This document shows positions 50,301 to 61,597 of a stretch of 64,000 nucleotides of DNA, piece by piece. The position numbers were made by a program, and so were the translations under genes. Each line of letters starts with the position of its first letter. Within the stretch, counting starts at the first letter, position 1. Origin of the DNA: Rutidosis leptorrhynchoides (Eukaryota; Streptophyta; Magnoliopsida; Asterales; Asteraceae); the NCBI RefSeq assembly GCF_046630445.1, contig NC_092340.1, forward strand, positions 362,680,001 to 362,744,000, in the 5' to 3' direction. A model generated the notes under the pieces. It was not told the origin of the DNA and did no database searches. It was given only the letters and a program-made list of their open reading frames with translations.

Positions 50301-51648
50301 ATTCTGATAGGTCAAAATTCAAATATGAAATTGAATTTGAATGAAAATAGTTATTCTTTGGTGAACGGATAAGTATCCCGGTGGTTGTAAATAGGATAGT
50401 GAATAACTGTTGAATCAGATTCGAAGAATATACAGTGTAACTTATTAATGTGAAATTTAAATATTCCTCGGGTATTACCTACCCGTTAAAATATTTTTAT
50501 TATTAACAGTTTGTACAAAAGAATTTTTAATTACAATCTTTATGAAAACATATATACATATATATTTTCTTCAGATGTAATCATGAATTTAATGAGTTAA
50601 CATGATATTAAACTCATTTAGTTTTCAGTTGGAACTAGAATAAATAATCTCTAAAACATTAGAGATTACATAATCACCATGTCGAACGAAGATAACTGAT
50701 GTAGAATGTCATGTAGAATGATGATTATACTCGAGGTATAGATTGAGATGTTGAGGCATGTGATATTGAAATTTGGGTTGTTGGTGGTACCGTTGGTGCC
50801 GGTGATTTGGATGAAGCTGGTACGTTTTGCACCATATTTTCCAAGACTACAACTTATGCGCGAAGTTCGTTAACTTCTTCTATTACACCGGGATGATTGT
50901 CGGTTCGGACGAGCGGATGAATGAGGTTTAGAATCTGAGATAGTATATGATCGTGATGAGATACTTTGGAAATGAGAGAGAAAATGGTGTCTCGAACAGG
51001 TTCGCCGGTAAACGTTTTAGGTCCATTGTCAAGAGGTGAATTTGGTTAGTGGAAATGATCGCCTTCTTCGCGTTTCCATTGATTAAGTCGACTACGAACC
51101 CATCTCCAATTCATTCAGAATAGATGATGGCTAATTGATCGATTCATTCCGGTTACTCTGCTTTCGGAGCTCGAGTGGAAATCCATATCGAAATAGCTGT
51201 CGGAATAACTATCGAAATAGCTATCGAAATCAGATGGACTCGAACTGGTTGAGGGATTCATCTCGTACGATCAGATGAAGGATTTTCGATAAGAAGAAGA
51301 TTATAGGATGTAGATTAGTACCCTGCAATACATAATTTACATATGCATATATAATACTAAAATCCCATAAGCTACGGAGGAATCTACGGAAGCTGTCAGG
51401 CAAAGGTAACAATAACAGATACGCTAAGATATGAATTTAACTATACACTGTCTATGCAATAAAGGCAGTAAGACGTGTCTTAGACTTTAAGGATGGTAAG
51501 CAAATAATTTTTCGACACTAAATGATAAGCAAAACTTTTGACATGCAAACACGGTCGAAGTCCAGACTCATTAATGCATTCTAACGACTATCAGTTAGAC
51601 TCACTAATGCAAGACCTGGTTCGCTAAGACCACCGCTCTGATACCAAC
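47397..51648 (-). other. Internal region of element B
   Basis: Homologous to the internal region of element A in reverse. It has a polypurine-type end by the left LTR, a short gag-like start (MNPSTSSSPSDFDSYFDSYS) near 51260 reading leftward, and otherwise no coding content. Confidence 0.7.
51635..51646 (-). other. Primer binding site of element B
   Basis: GCTCTGATACCA on the plus strand, two bases from the right LTR. Confidence 0.85.
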
Positions 51649-54501
51649 TGTGAAGACCCGTCCTAATCCATCCGGACGAAGTCCATATCGATTATAAACG
51701 ATTCACAACAGTTGATTACATCGCGAGATACTTGACCTCTATATGATACATTTTACAAACATTGCATTCGTTTTTGAAAAGACAAACTTTCATTACATCG
51801 AAAGTTGACAGGCATGCATACCATTTCATAATATATCCAACTATAATTGACTTGATAATAATCTTGATGAACTCGACGACTCGAATGCAACGTCTTTTGA
51901 AATATGCCATGAATGACTCCAAGTAATATCTATAAAATGAGCAAATACACAGCGGAAGATTTCTTTCGTACCTGAGAATAAACATGCTTTAAAGTGTCAA
52001 CCAAAAGGTTGGTGAGTTCATTAGTTTAACTTAAACAATCGTTTCCATCATTTTAATAGACCACAAGATTTCAGATTTCCATTTCTCATAAACATACGTC
52101 CCATGCATAGAGACAAAAATATCATTCATATGGATTGAACACCTGGTAACCGACATTAACAATATTCATATATAAGAATATCCCCATCATTCCGGGATCC
52201 TCCTTCGGACATGATATAAATTTCGAAGTACTAAAACATCCGGTACTTTGGATGGGGCTTGTTGGGCCCGATAGATCTATCTTTAGGATTCGCGTCAATT
52301 AGGGTGTCTGTTCCCTAATTCTTAGATTACCAGACTTAATAAAAAGGGGCATATTCGACTTCGATAATCCAACCATAGAATGTAGTTTCACGTACTTGTG
52401 TCAATTTCGTAAAACAGTTATAAAAGTTGCGCATGTATTCTCAGCCCAAAAATATAAAGGGTAAAAAGGCAAATGAAACTCACGATACTGTATTTTGTAG
52501 TAAAAATACATATGACGTCATTGAACAATGCAGGGTTGGCCTCGGATTCACGAACCTATATCAATTGTGTATATATTAATACGTATAATGTAAGTTACAA
52601 AATTTCATTTATTAATATGTATTATTTATATATTATAGTTTTGTAGAATTTATTCTAACCTTTATTTTAAAACGTATACTTATATTATATTTTAAGTTAT
52701 ATTTTATATATATATATCGATTTTATGTATATATATCTATAATGATTTACGTTTATATAAATAGTGACATTAATATATTTATATACATATATTTGTGGTT
52801 AGTATTGTATTTATGAAATTTTATTAGTTTGTTATGTGAATTATTAATACAATCCTAGTATATACCATAAGTATATATATAGTGTACAAAAGATTTATTT
52901 GTTAAAATAATAATTTAGATAATAATGATTTACTAATAATAATAATAATTTTATTAATAATGATAATACTAATAGCAAAAAAAATGAAAATGATAACTGT
53001 TAATGATACTAATAATAATAACTCTAAAATAATATTAATACTAATACCATACTTATGTTAATAATAAGGGTTCTAATATTTATAAAATGATAAATGATAA
53101 TCATAATAATACTAGTAAATATTAATGATGATACTGATAAATATGATATTATTAATTGTAAATGTACTGATGATACTATTATTTATAAACCGGTACAAAT
53201 TCTAATATTGATGATAATAATATATTTTTATTTCCTTCATAATAATAATAATGATAATCATAATCCTAATGATGATAAAATACTAAAATGATAAGTTTAT
53301 TACTAATAATAATATTATTAATACCTATCATAATAATAATAGTAATGTCTATAATACTTTCAAATATGATAACAAGTATGATACTAATAATAACAATAAC
53401 AATAACAATCAAAACAATCACAATAATAATAATAATACTAATAATAATTAATATATAATAACAATAATAAAATTAGAAAAGAAAACTACCTCACATGAAA
53501 AGAGTTTCAAAAAAAAAAGAAACTACCGTCCTCTGGACTCGATCTCGTGACCACATGCTCACACGCAAACACTCTCGACCATCCCACCAATTCTGATTCT
53601 CTGTACTAATATCGAATTTAAATTTTATATATAAACTGTTTTTCTTCTATTCCTCTTCTTCTCCACAAGTCTCACGGATTCAACAAAACATCAATAACCA
53701 AAAAAAAAAAAAAAAAAAAAAAAATCAGGGTTCCTTTTAAAGCTTCAAAACATTACAGAAAAAAAATAATTTGGGTTCTAAAATAAAAAAAAAAAAAACA
53801 CTAAAGGCCTACTGCAGCGTCGGTTCTTGGAACAAAACAAAAAAAATTGATTTCGTAATAGATAACATTATAGATAATGTTTATAACACGAAATAGTTTT
53901 CTAAACATGTATAAAAACTACTGGAATCGTCAATTTGATCAGAAACATATACACGAACGCGAATTTGTCTCAAGAACAATTGTTGACTTTTTTTAAACTA
54001 AACTTTGACTTCAAAATTCAAGATCGATATAAAGATTTGAGAGTTGAGATTTTGCAGATAGATTCAAAGAAAGATTTCTAACCTTTCTGCATTTTTAGAT
54101 TTTGAAACTTTATTCGAAATTGAATTAAGAGAAAAAAAAATTGGAGCGTGCAGAGAAGAAGAAAAAAAAAAATATCGCTGTGCTCTTTAATCCCATTGGA
54201 TTTCCTTTTTATTTGATTTGCAATTATACATAATCATTTTGTAATAATAGAGATCGGTTGATAAAAAATGGAGAAAATGTCAACACAGGTTCACGAGTTT
54301 GGAGCAGGAAATAAACAAAAATAATAATAATAATAATAGAGATAAAGGATACAGAGGTCAAGCGTATAATATAGATCCCTACTGTTTTTTTTAATTAATA
54401 ATAATAATATATAATAACAATACTATTAATATCTAATAATATTAATAAAATTAATAATAATGATAAATATAATATTAATGATAATAATAATTGTAAAAAT
54501 G

Positions 54502-54538
<37 letters not shown>

Positions 54539-55459
54539 CATACTAATTATGATAATATTAATATTTTATCGATAATAATAATATTAGTAATAATAATCTA
54601 ATTTATACATCCAATTTCATCTTTATATGATATAAAGTGATATTATGAATACAAATATTGATATTTGACGATACAAATAACATTACTACAACAACTATAT
54701 TTGTATTTAAATTTAATTTATTAATATCATCTATTATTATGTAATATTTAATAATTATGTAATATGTATTGTAACATATACTGAATATTATATATTTATG
54801 CATTTTAATATAAATATATTATAATATTTATTTACATACTAATTATATTATACTTATGTATGTAATTATGAAAAATATAAATGTTTTATATATGTAAGTA
54901 TTATATATATTTATTAAAATAGTACATTATTTCATCATAGATATATTATAAATTTCTACATATACATAATATAATAATTATGTATAAAATCATATATATA
55001 TAGTTATATTTATGTATATATGTATACTACCATATATATAAAATCATGTTTTAAATGTTGAGTAGATGATTAATTATGTATATTAAACAATTAACTACAA
55101 AGTATAACATTGTACATTTAATATGTTGATAACGTTGGTAAAATATGTTTGAATCATTTATATACAATATACTATATATATTCAAAATGAAAATCTTTAG
55201 TTATTAAATGTTATCTTTTATAATAACAAAATTACTTAATAGTTCATTAATACTAATATAATTAGTTTTATATATAATTATTTATATTTACATTCTTAGT
55301 TACAATTAAAGGTTCGTGAATCGTCGGAAATAGTTAAAGGTCAAATGTTATCATGAAATAGTTCAAACATAATGAGACTCGGTTTAATAGACTTTGCTTA
55401 TCGAGTCGAATCATATAAGATTATGTTTAAATTTGGTCGGAAATTCCCGGGTCATCACA
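51649..55459 (-). repeat. 5' LTR (right copy) of element B
   Basis: 3811 bp. Longer than its partner by one AAT unit and one A. Confidence 0.9.
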
Positions 55460-55464
55460 ATGCA

Positions 55465-57834
55465 GGTGATATTACAAAGGCAGTGAAACGTACAAGGTTC
55501 AGTAAGCAATATATGTACTTGACGTACGTACTGTTGAGGTGCTTAAGCCCAATGAAGGGCGGTTTCGATGAGATGACCGAGACATACAGTTCTATGTTAG
55601 TAGCTTTGGTTTTGAACGCAGATTTCAATTTTTCTCAAGTTATTTTTGATGGTATGGTATTGAATGTGAAGAAGAAGATTCATCTGGTATTTCCAAGGTT
55701 TCTACAGATCATGCTGGAGAAACAAGTGCAAGGGTTGGTGAAGATTCCACAGGATGTACTTAAGCAGAATCCTCTGAATGATCAGTCTTTCAATAGATTC
55801 ATGCAGAATCGAGGAGGTTTGGCTGAGGTACCAGAAAAGAGGTTGATTGGCCATCTGGCAGATGAGAATTATGTGTGTCCAGAAGTTTTGAGCTGTCGGC
55901 ATGAGAACAGTACTTCTGGTGATGAATCTGATATCACGATTTCTGGTGATGAAGAAGTTAATCAGCCACCTCCTAGACAAAGTGGTCCTCAGTTAGTTGA
56001 TGAGGATGATGTGACGGCACTTGATGGCATTCAAGTTGAGCTGATGAAGAAAAAACTAGCTGAAACGCCAAAAGTGTCAACCAAGCAAAGGCATAAACGT
56101 TTAAGATTTGAGGTTAAGGAGAAGGATGGGAGTTCGTCTTCTACAACAAAGTCACAACTGAAAGTAACTCCATCTACTCAAGCTGCTGCTGGTGGTAACA
56201 CTCAGACTCCATCAATTCAGCCTCAACAACAACAGAAAGTTCAAACCGTTTAGCAATCAACTGTTCTTACTTGTGATTCGTATGGTGTGATAAACCGACG
56301 ACTTGTGTAACTGTCTGCTGATTTAGCTAAGTTTCAAAGGGCTGCAAAGGAGGACAAACAAAAGAGAGACATTGAGATGTCTGAGATGAGAAAGCTGGTT
56401 GACACACAACAACTGAAAATTGAGGAGCTGAAAAAGACCGTGGAAGATCAGTCTAGTGAGATCTTATCTCTACAAACCAATACACAGGATCTGACTGACA
56501 GATTGAATGAGTGGGAAAAGAAGGTAATAGTTGAAGAACTTGAAGATGAACCGAATCCGTTTGGTACTTCTGATAATGAGGATGACATGCTAATCGAAGT
56601 TGCTAAAGGTTACACGGAGGATAACCCACTGTACGTAACTCCGCTTCAAGTTATAACAGTTTCTGAATATTTAGCTATGCATGATCGCCTTAACCATACT
56701 ATTTTTTATGATAATTTAGAAGAAGGAGAGATCCCTCCGGATCTCACAGAAACTGAGCAAGAATTGATGGAGCGTCTAGAGCGAGAAGCTAAGGAATCTG
56801 CTGACGCTGCATCAAGAGCCTCGTCGTCAGGGGTAAATGAATTTAACGAGGATTTGATTGAACCGGAAGCTGTTGATGAGAGTGATAACAGTTTTGATGA
56901 AGTTATTATAGAGGATGAGCCGACAGAGCCTTATCCTAAATATGAAGGTTTTGCGGATGGTGATCTTCCTACTTTTGCTGATTATTTTCAGATGAATGAT
57001 GAACTTTTGAACAGGATGTGTCAAGAGAAGGAACGTAAAGAAGAGGAGGAGAAGTTACCGGAAGGGTTTTTGCCGGTGAGAATTAATAAGGAAAAAGTGG
57101 AAGTCTTGGAAGAAGAATGGAAAATTTCCATGAGGATACGTAAGTATTTGATGAAACCTGAGGTAGAGCCTCAGTATTTGAAGTTTATTGAGCACAGTGC
57201 AAGTTTGCGTGCTAAAGGAAAGATCTTGGCATGGGCATACATCAAGGAATTTGATATTTACGCGATAAAGAAGGAATATGGAGTGGACTACATCAAGCAT
57301 GTTTACCAGTTCACTTCATTACCTTATTTTGAATTTATACAGATTGCTAGGCTCAAGATGTTGTATTAGGATTTTGCTGGTATTCCTGATCTATTGGTTC
57401 ATAAGATAAGAAGATCATTCAGGTCGCCTAATTTTGAAGGTTTTCGACCCCAATTTCCAAATATCTCTTACAGGACGAACAAGAAAACGGGCTTACGAAG
57501 GAAGATAGTCAAATATGAACCAGTGAAGTATATGCTAAAGGTTCCTGTTAGGAAAATGCCGCAGAACTTCAACCCACATTTTCATTGGTGGTATTACGAT
57601 GAACGCTCAGAGGAAGCGGTTATTGTGTTAGATAAGGATGGAAGCGACGTCAATGATAGTATCAGGGTGTTAGATCCAGTTTGGCCTCGAAACTGCTGTG
57701 AAGAAGATATGTTTACCTTATACTATAACAGGATGTTGTATCGTCCAGAGAATCGTGTGCAAGCAGAACAGTACTCCAGAGTTGTCAAACTTTGTTATTT
57801 GGAGAACTGGGTGACAAATCCTTATACGAATTAA
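55465..57834 (+). other. Extra ORF of copia-like element, remaining segments
   Basis: After the element B insertion, coding-like DNA resumes. It begins with a segment containing CLSPMKGGFDEMTETYSSML and FPRFLQIMLEKQVQGLVKI (55540-55750). A Gln-rich linker, a Lys/Glu-rich coiled coil at 56377-56530, a strongly acidic region and a basic C-terminal part (HKIRRSFRSPNFEGF... near 57400) follow. This family accompanies copia elements in Asteraceae genomes; its function is not known and the longin label is not supported by anything I can see. Broken. Confidence 0.6.
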
Positions 57835-57877
57835 TGGCTAAATTTTTCCGATCTACGGCTAGGTCTTAGGGCGAGTT

Positions 57878-58328
57878 TGTTGGTGCATGTAATCCCCAGC
57901 CATAGATAGCGTATCGTTTTAATACATTTGGTCATGTAATAACGTACTTTGTGACTATTGATTATATATGTGATTGTGCGTGCTTAATTTATTAAACAAT
58001 CAATAAGTTAAACTGCATACACAGTCCACCGAGTGTGTCCACACAGTCGACCGACTGTGTCTGGCATGCAGTATATATACAGGTTAAAGCCTCCATTGTG
58101 AGGTTACACACTCCAATAACCCTAATCGGCTGTCATACGTCCCATTCGTTTCCTAACACCGATTACCACCGAAATCAATCGTTTAGGCTTTGTTCTAATC
58201 TAGATTAAGCCCTAGGTTGGACCAATATGAACCCAATACGACCCGAATCTCGGTTTAGTCGTTTCTAGTGAATTCCGCCTCTAGTAACGATCATAAGCGA
58301 CCTAAGATCCGTCCAAACAACGTCTACA
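57878..58328 (+). repeat. 3' LTR of copia-like element
   Basis: 451 bp, TGTTGG...TCTACA, about 3% different from the 5' LTR apart from repeat-number changes. Confidence 0.85.
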
Positions 58329-58561
58329 AATGAGTATATAAGGGTGACTTAGTATTCATTTGGAGGTTGATGGTTCCATAAACCCTAATCAGTTTCCAGG
58401 CGTTTTCTCTCATCTACAACTGAACCAAAAACCCACCAAGTCGAATCAAGACTCTAGGGCATCGTTCTAATCCGATCCAAAACGATCCGGTTCGACTCAT
58501 TCGATCCCCAACGTCAACGATTCACGAAAACCTTCGATCCCAAGATCCAATCGGCTCCAAC
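58329..58561 (+). repeat. Diverged LTR 3'-half appended to the copia-like element
   Basis: 233 bp follow the 3' LTR before the GTATT target duplication. They are collinear with the second half of the LTR (AGTATATA..., AACCCTAATC..., GTTCTAATC..., AAGATCC...) but strongly diverged, so they look like the 3' half of an older relative's LTR. Confidence 0.65.
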
Positions 58562-58792
58562 AGTATTGACTTTTCAAAGTCAATTCTTTTCAATTTTAAC
58601 TCAAATATCTTTATTTGTGTTATATAATAGTTGGTGATACTCATATCAATAAAAAGTACATTCAAAACTCAATCCAGACGTATAATTTTTATCAAATATT
58701 ATATTATATGAATAAATATGTTTAAAGTCAAAGTTGCGAAATATTGACTTTTAAATGTCAAAACAGGACACTTATTATGGACGGAGGGGGTA

Positions 58793-59101
58793 TGAACTAT
58801 CTGTATCACGAGACAATGGTTCAATTAAATTAGGAGGTGATCTGTACATATCGTTTTTAGACTTTTATGGGTAATAAAATATTGCACAATACAGTACTTT
58901 AAAACTATTCCCAAGTTAGTTCATATTCCGCGCTATTATTGTAGCCATATATATGTGGCTTTTTTTTTTTTTTTTTTCCTTCTGGAATGGCACCTCACAA
59001 TCGAACCACCATCTGCACAGTTTTATTTACTCACATAATTAATTAGTAAATTAGTAAATACTAGAACAGCTATCGTTTACATCTTTTAGTTTTTAAAAGC
59101 G
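58793..59101. other. Non-coding spacer
   Basis: AT-rich DNA with an 18-T run near 58960. No gene seen. Confidence 0.5.
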
Positions 59102-59260
59102 TAGTTTATGCGGAGAAAATCGACCGTGAAGAGTTGGTGAAAGATAAGTTTGCTATTGTAGATATACCAAAATTGATAGTTGGTGAAACTTGTAAGATCA
59201 CTTTTTATACAAATTTAGATATACAATATACGTATAATCGGAGTCTTTTACTTTTTAGGT
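59102..59260 (+). pseudogene. Possible LINE ORF1-type (DUF4283) remnant
   Basis: An open frame without a start codon reads VYAEKIDREELVKDKFAIVD and on to IPKLIVGETCKITFY. It recalls the DUF4283 region of plant LINE-linked zinc-knuckle proteins, known to me only by memory of similar strings. No flanking LINE domain is visible. Low confidence. Confidence 0.3.
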
Positions 59261-60342
59261 AGTAATTGCTAAAGAAAAAGAAACAATTTTTTAGAAAAAC
59301 TACTACGTTGTAAAAAATAATGTAGAAAATTAGTTATCTTCACTAGAGTTAAGGGTTATGTTATCATGAATAAGGAAAGAAAGTTATCCTCAAGTAAGTT
59401 ATAATCTATCTATAAATATGGAATATATACTCTTCCGTTTTGCATGGACTGAACCAACACCGTATATAATAAAAATATAGGGAACATGAACCGGACCTAG
59501 AACTTTCAGAAAATAACCAAATGTTGCGCATGGTTTGAGCAGTCGACTGGAACCATCCACCCTTGCACAAGTTGTGGCCAAGGTTTAAGATCGGGTCGAT
59601 AGACAATAAGAGAAGAAACAAATATTTTAATTACCTCTTACGAGTAACAAAATTGAAAGAAAAAATATATTTTTCTTGAAGTGACAAAAATATAAATTAA
59701 ATAAACTCCAACAGCTAAGTTACGCATTGCAAATGGACAATGATAAATTCACTACATTTTTCATAAATTCAACACATATATGAATATTGTATTGTACAAC
59801 TCACTAATACATATAGTTGTATAAAGCACGTACAGCTTTGAGTTACGCATAATTTACAACATATTATTAGCCATTTCAATGTTTTTACTAAAACTTGAAA
59901 TATAAGAGTTAAAAATGCCAACTTCAAAACGTTATGAACACATTTTTGTTGTCGATTAATCTAAAAAATTATAAGCATAAATAGGGTAGTCAATCTTTGA
60001 TATAAGTTATTATTGTACATTGTATTATATAGTGTTTGTAAAATAGAGTTTGATATAGCATCGATGGAAATAGGTTCCGATGGCAACGCGACATGAAGTT
60101 ACGAACTTAGTTTACTTTGTTTCAGTTGAAGAGACAAATTTGTTTAAAACGTAATCTATATACATATTGTCAACTGATTTAACAAATGGGGTAAATGGAA
60201 TGTGCACAATAACAAAGTTTTACCCTCTTCGAAGCTTAAACGCGTTTTAAATGATTGGATTTACGATAACCCAAATGTGAGATTTGTTGATAGGTTTCAC
60301 CTAAACTCGGTCATGGGTTAATTTCGATGTCTACAAAACTTA
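59261..60342. other. Non-coding AT-rich region
   Basis: No gene recognised. Short open frames on the minus strand at 59399-59621 have no family features. Confidence 0.5.
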
Positions 60343-60455
60343 CGTGTTGTTTGTTTTTGAAGATGTTTTTATCTAAAGATCTGCGTACCATGTCTGTAAA
60401 AAAAATGTCTAAAAATCTGTATACTGAATAGTGAAGATTGTTTATTTTTAAATGG
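60343..60455 (+). mobile_element. Truncated third copy of the PBS1-intron MITE family
   Basis: GTGTTGTTTGTTTTTGAAGA followed by AGATCTGCG and CTGTATACTGAATA matches the first ~110 bp of the intron 2 copy. The rest is missing. Confidence 0.65.
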
Positions 60456-60630
60456 TGTAATATTAGCATTTTGGATGGTTAGGATCGTGGTTATTGTCAT
60501 CTCAACACTTTTTGTTGGGTGTCGTAGGTTAGACATCTAATTGCAAGTTTTCCTTTGGGCTTCGTCTTCAAAACTTTTTTTCGGGCTTCAGTGTGATAAG
60601 TCAACCTTAAGATTTTAATTCAGAATACTT

Positions 60631-60766
60631 AGCCCCGTTTGCCTCACGAAATCCAACGATATTCCGGCTGAATTGGAATTGAATTTAGACAAGCGTCGTA
60701 TCTACATTCAATTTCATTTCCGCCAGAATCCAATTGAATTCCGTGAGCCAAGTGGTGCCTTAGGTT
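60631..60766. mobile_element. Fold-back MITE, same family as 14432-14563
   Basis: Palindromic arms start CCCCGTTTGCCTCACG and end CGTGAGCCAAGTGGTGC. Inner parts share GAATTGGAATTGAATTTAGAC with the copy between PBS1 and SWEET15. CTTA occurs on both sides. Confidence 0.7.
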
Positions 60767-61349
60767 TTGTTTAGCTTCTCTCAGCCTATTTTATTATAAC
60801 GTCAATTTCTTGTTTGTTTCTATCAATCATCTTTTCGGTCGATCATCTTTTTGATGATTCGATTTTTATTTATAACGAGGATAAAATACCCGCGCTTCGT
60901 TGCAGGATGATTTTATTCGGTTAATAGTCGGTTAATTGAAGGTTAAAAGAAAACTGTTAAATGAAGGTTTATTAAACGTTTAAAAATAAAATGAAAAAGC
61001 AAAGTCAAAAATGGCCGGTTAAAAAAACGGTTAACGGTTGGTTAATTTAAATGTTTAATAAAACGGTGGGTAAAATAACGATTAACGGTTGATTAGTTAA
61101 ACGTTTAAAAAATAAAGGAAATACATATTTGTACAATTATTGTTTTCACTAATAATGAAAACAAATTCTAAGTTATAGAATCTTCATTAATAGTAGTTCT
61201 CAATGATTTTATGGTTCGGATTTTTTACTTTTTAAACCGGGTAAAATAAATTTGAGTATTACGGAGTAAATATCAAATGCTATTATTTATTTTTTCATTG
61301 ATATTTTTTTTTTGGTCAATTTTTTTTATGTACTAAGCAGTAGGTAATA
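60767..61349. other. Non-coding region with GGTTAA-type repeats
   Basis: Around 60910-61100 phrases such as ACGGTTAACGGTTGGTTAA and AAACGTTTAAAAA recur. No gene. Confidence 0.5.
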
Positions 61350-61597
61350 CTCCCTCCGTCCTAGATTAATTGTCCCCAGACAAAAAATACACAGTTTAAG
61401 AAATGTCATTATCACACTGTACTTTTTCTGTACTTTTTTCTTACTTTACTCTTTTACCCTCAACTAATTAATTAGAAATCTCTCTCACCTTTGTAATTTA
61501 ATTAATTCATTAGGGACAATATTGTAAAAATAAGTGGACAATTAATCTGGGACGTCCCAAAAAAGAATACTGGACAATTAATCTGGGACGGAGGGAG
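61350..61597. mobile_element. Stowaway MITE
   Basis: A 248-bp element with inverted termini CTCCCTCCGTCC and GGGACGGAGGGAG, flanked by TA at 61348-61349 and 61598-61599. A partial internal duplication of the right end (GGACAATTAATCTGGGACG) is present. Confidence 0.9.

Larger units (their letters stand above)
43590..55459 (-). mobile_element. Long-LTR element B (LARD-type, Tekay-like), very young
   Basis: An 11.9-kb element with TSD ATGCA at 43585-43589 and 55460-55464. LTRs of 3.8 kb read TGTGAAGACCCGTCC...GGGTCATCACA on the plus strand, the reverse complement of element A's ends. The PBS complement beside the right LTR shows minus orientation. The internal 4.25 kb has no pol domain. Aligned by eye, the LTRs show one substitution (46246 versus 54312 region) plus two microsatellite length changes, so insertion is very recent, on the order of ten thousand years at commonly used rates. 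The ends look whole; as a LARD it would rely on another element's enzymes. Confidence 0.9.
17185..58561 (+). mobile_element. Copia-like LTR element carrying an extra ORF, host of four nested elements
   Basis: Bounded by TGTTGGTGC at 17185 and CCAACA at 58561, with GTATT duplicated at 17180-17184 and 58562-58566. Without its guests the element is about 7.6 kb. Parts in order: 5' LTR, tRNA-Met PBS, repeat-rich leader, gag-like segments with one CCHC zinc knuckle, a coiled-coil extension, a second ORF of an Asteraceae retroelement-associated family, then the 3' LTR. I see no protease, integrase, reverse transcriptase or RNase H, so it is non-autonomous. Coding parts are broken by several changes as well as by insertions. 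LTR divergence is about 3% by eye, around a million years at commonly used plant rates. Confidence 0.85.
17158..58790. mobile_element. Stowaway MITE split by 41 kb of nested retroelements
   Basis: The left piece (17158-17184) starts CTTCCTCCGACCCATAATAA after a TA, and the right piece (58567-58790) ends TTATTATGGACGGAGGGGG before a TA. These are Stowaway (Tc1/mariner) inverted termini with the TA target duplication at 17156-17157 and 58791-58792. Removing the insert leaves a MITE of about 250 bp. Confidence 0.85.

Noticed and set aside
18619-55459. Segmental duplication explaining the similarity of 18.6-31.4 kb and 43.6-55.5 kb
   Set aside because: Each block has its own TG...CA ends, primer site and different target duplication, in opposite orientation. 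They are two insertions of one family.
43150-57834. A host synaptobrevin/longin gene
   Set aside because: The sequence lies between the gag and 3' LTR of one retroelement and has no transmembrane anchor or SNARE motif that I can see. The label is a database habit.
17185-58328. Copia-like element ending at its 3' LTR (58328)
   Set aside because: The base string after 58328 does not match the 5' flank, while GTATT does match after 58561, so the duplicated site marks the later border.
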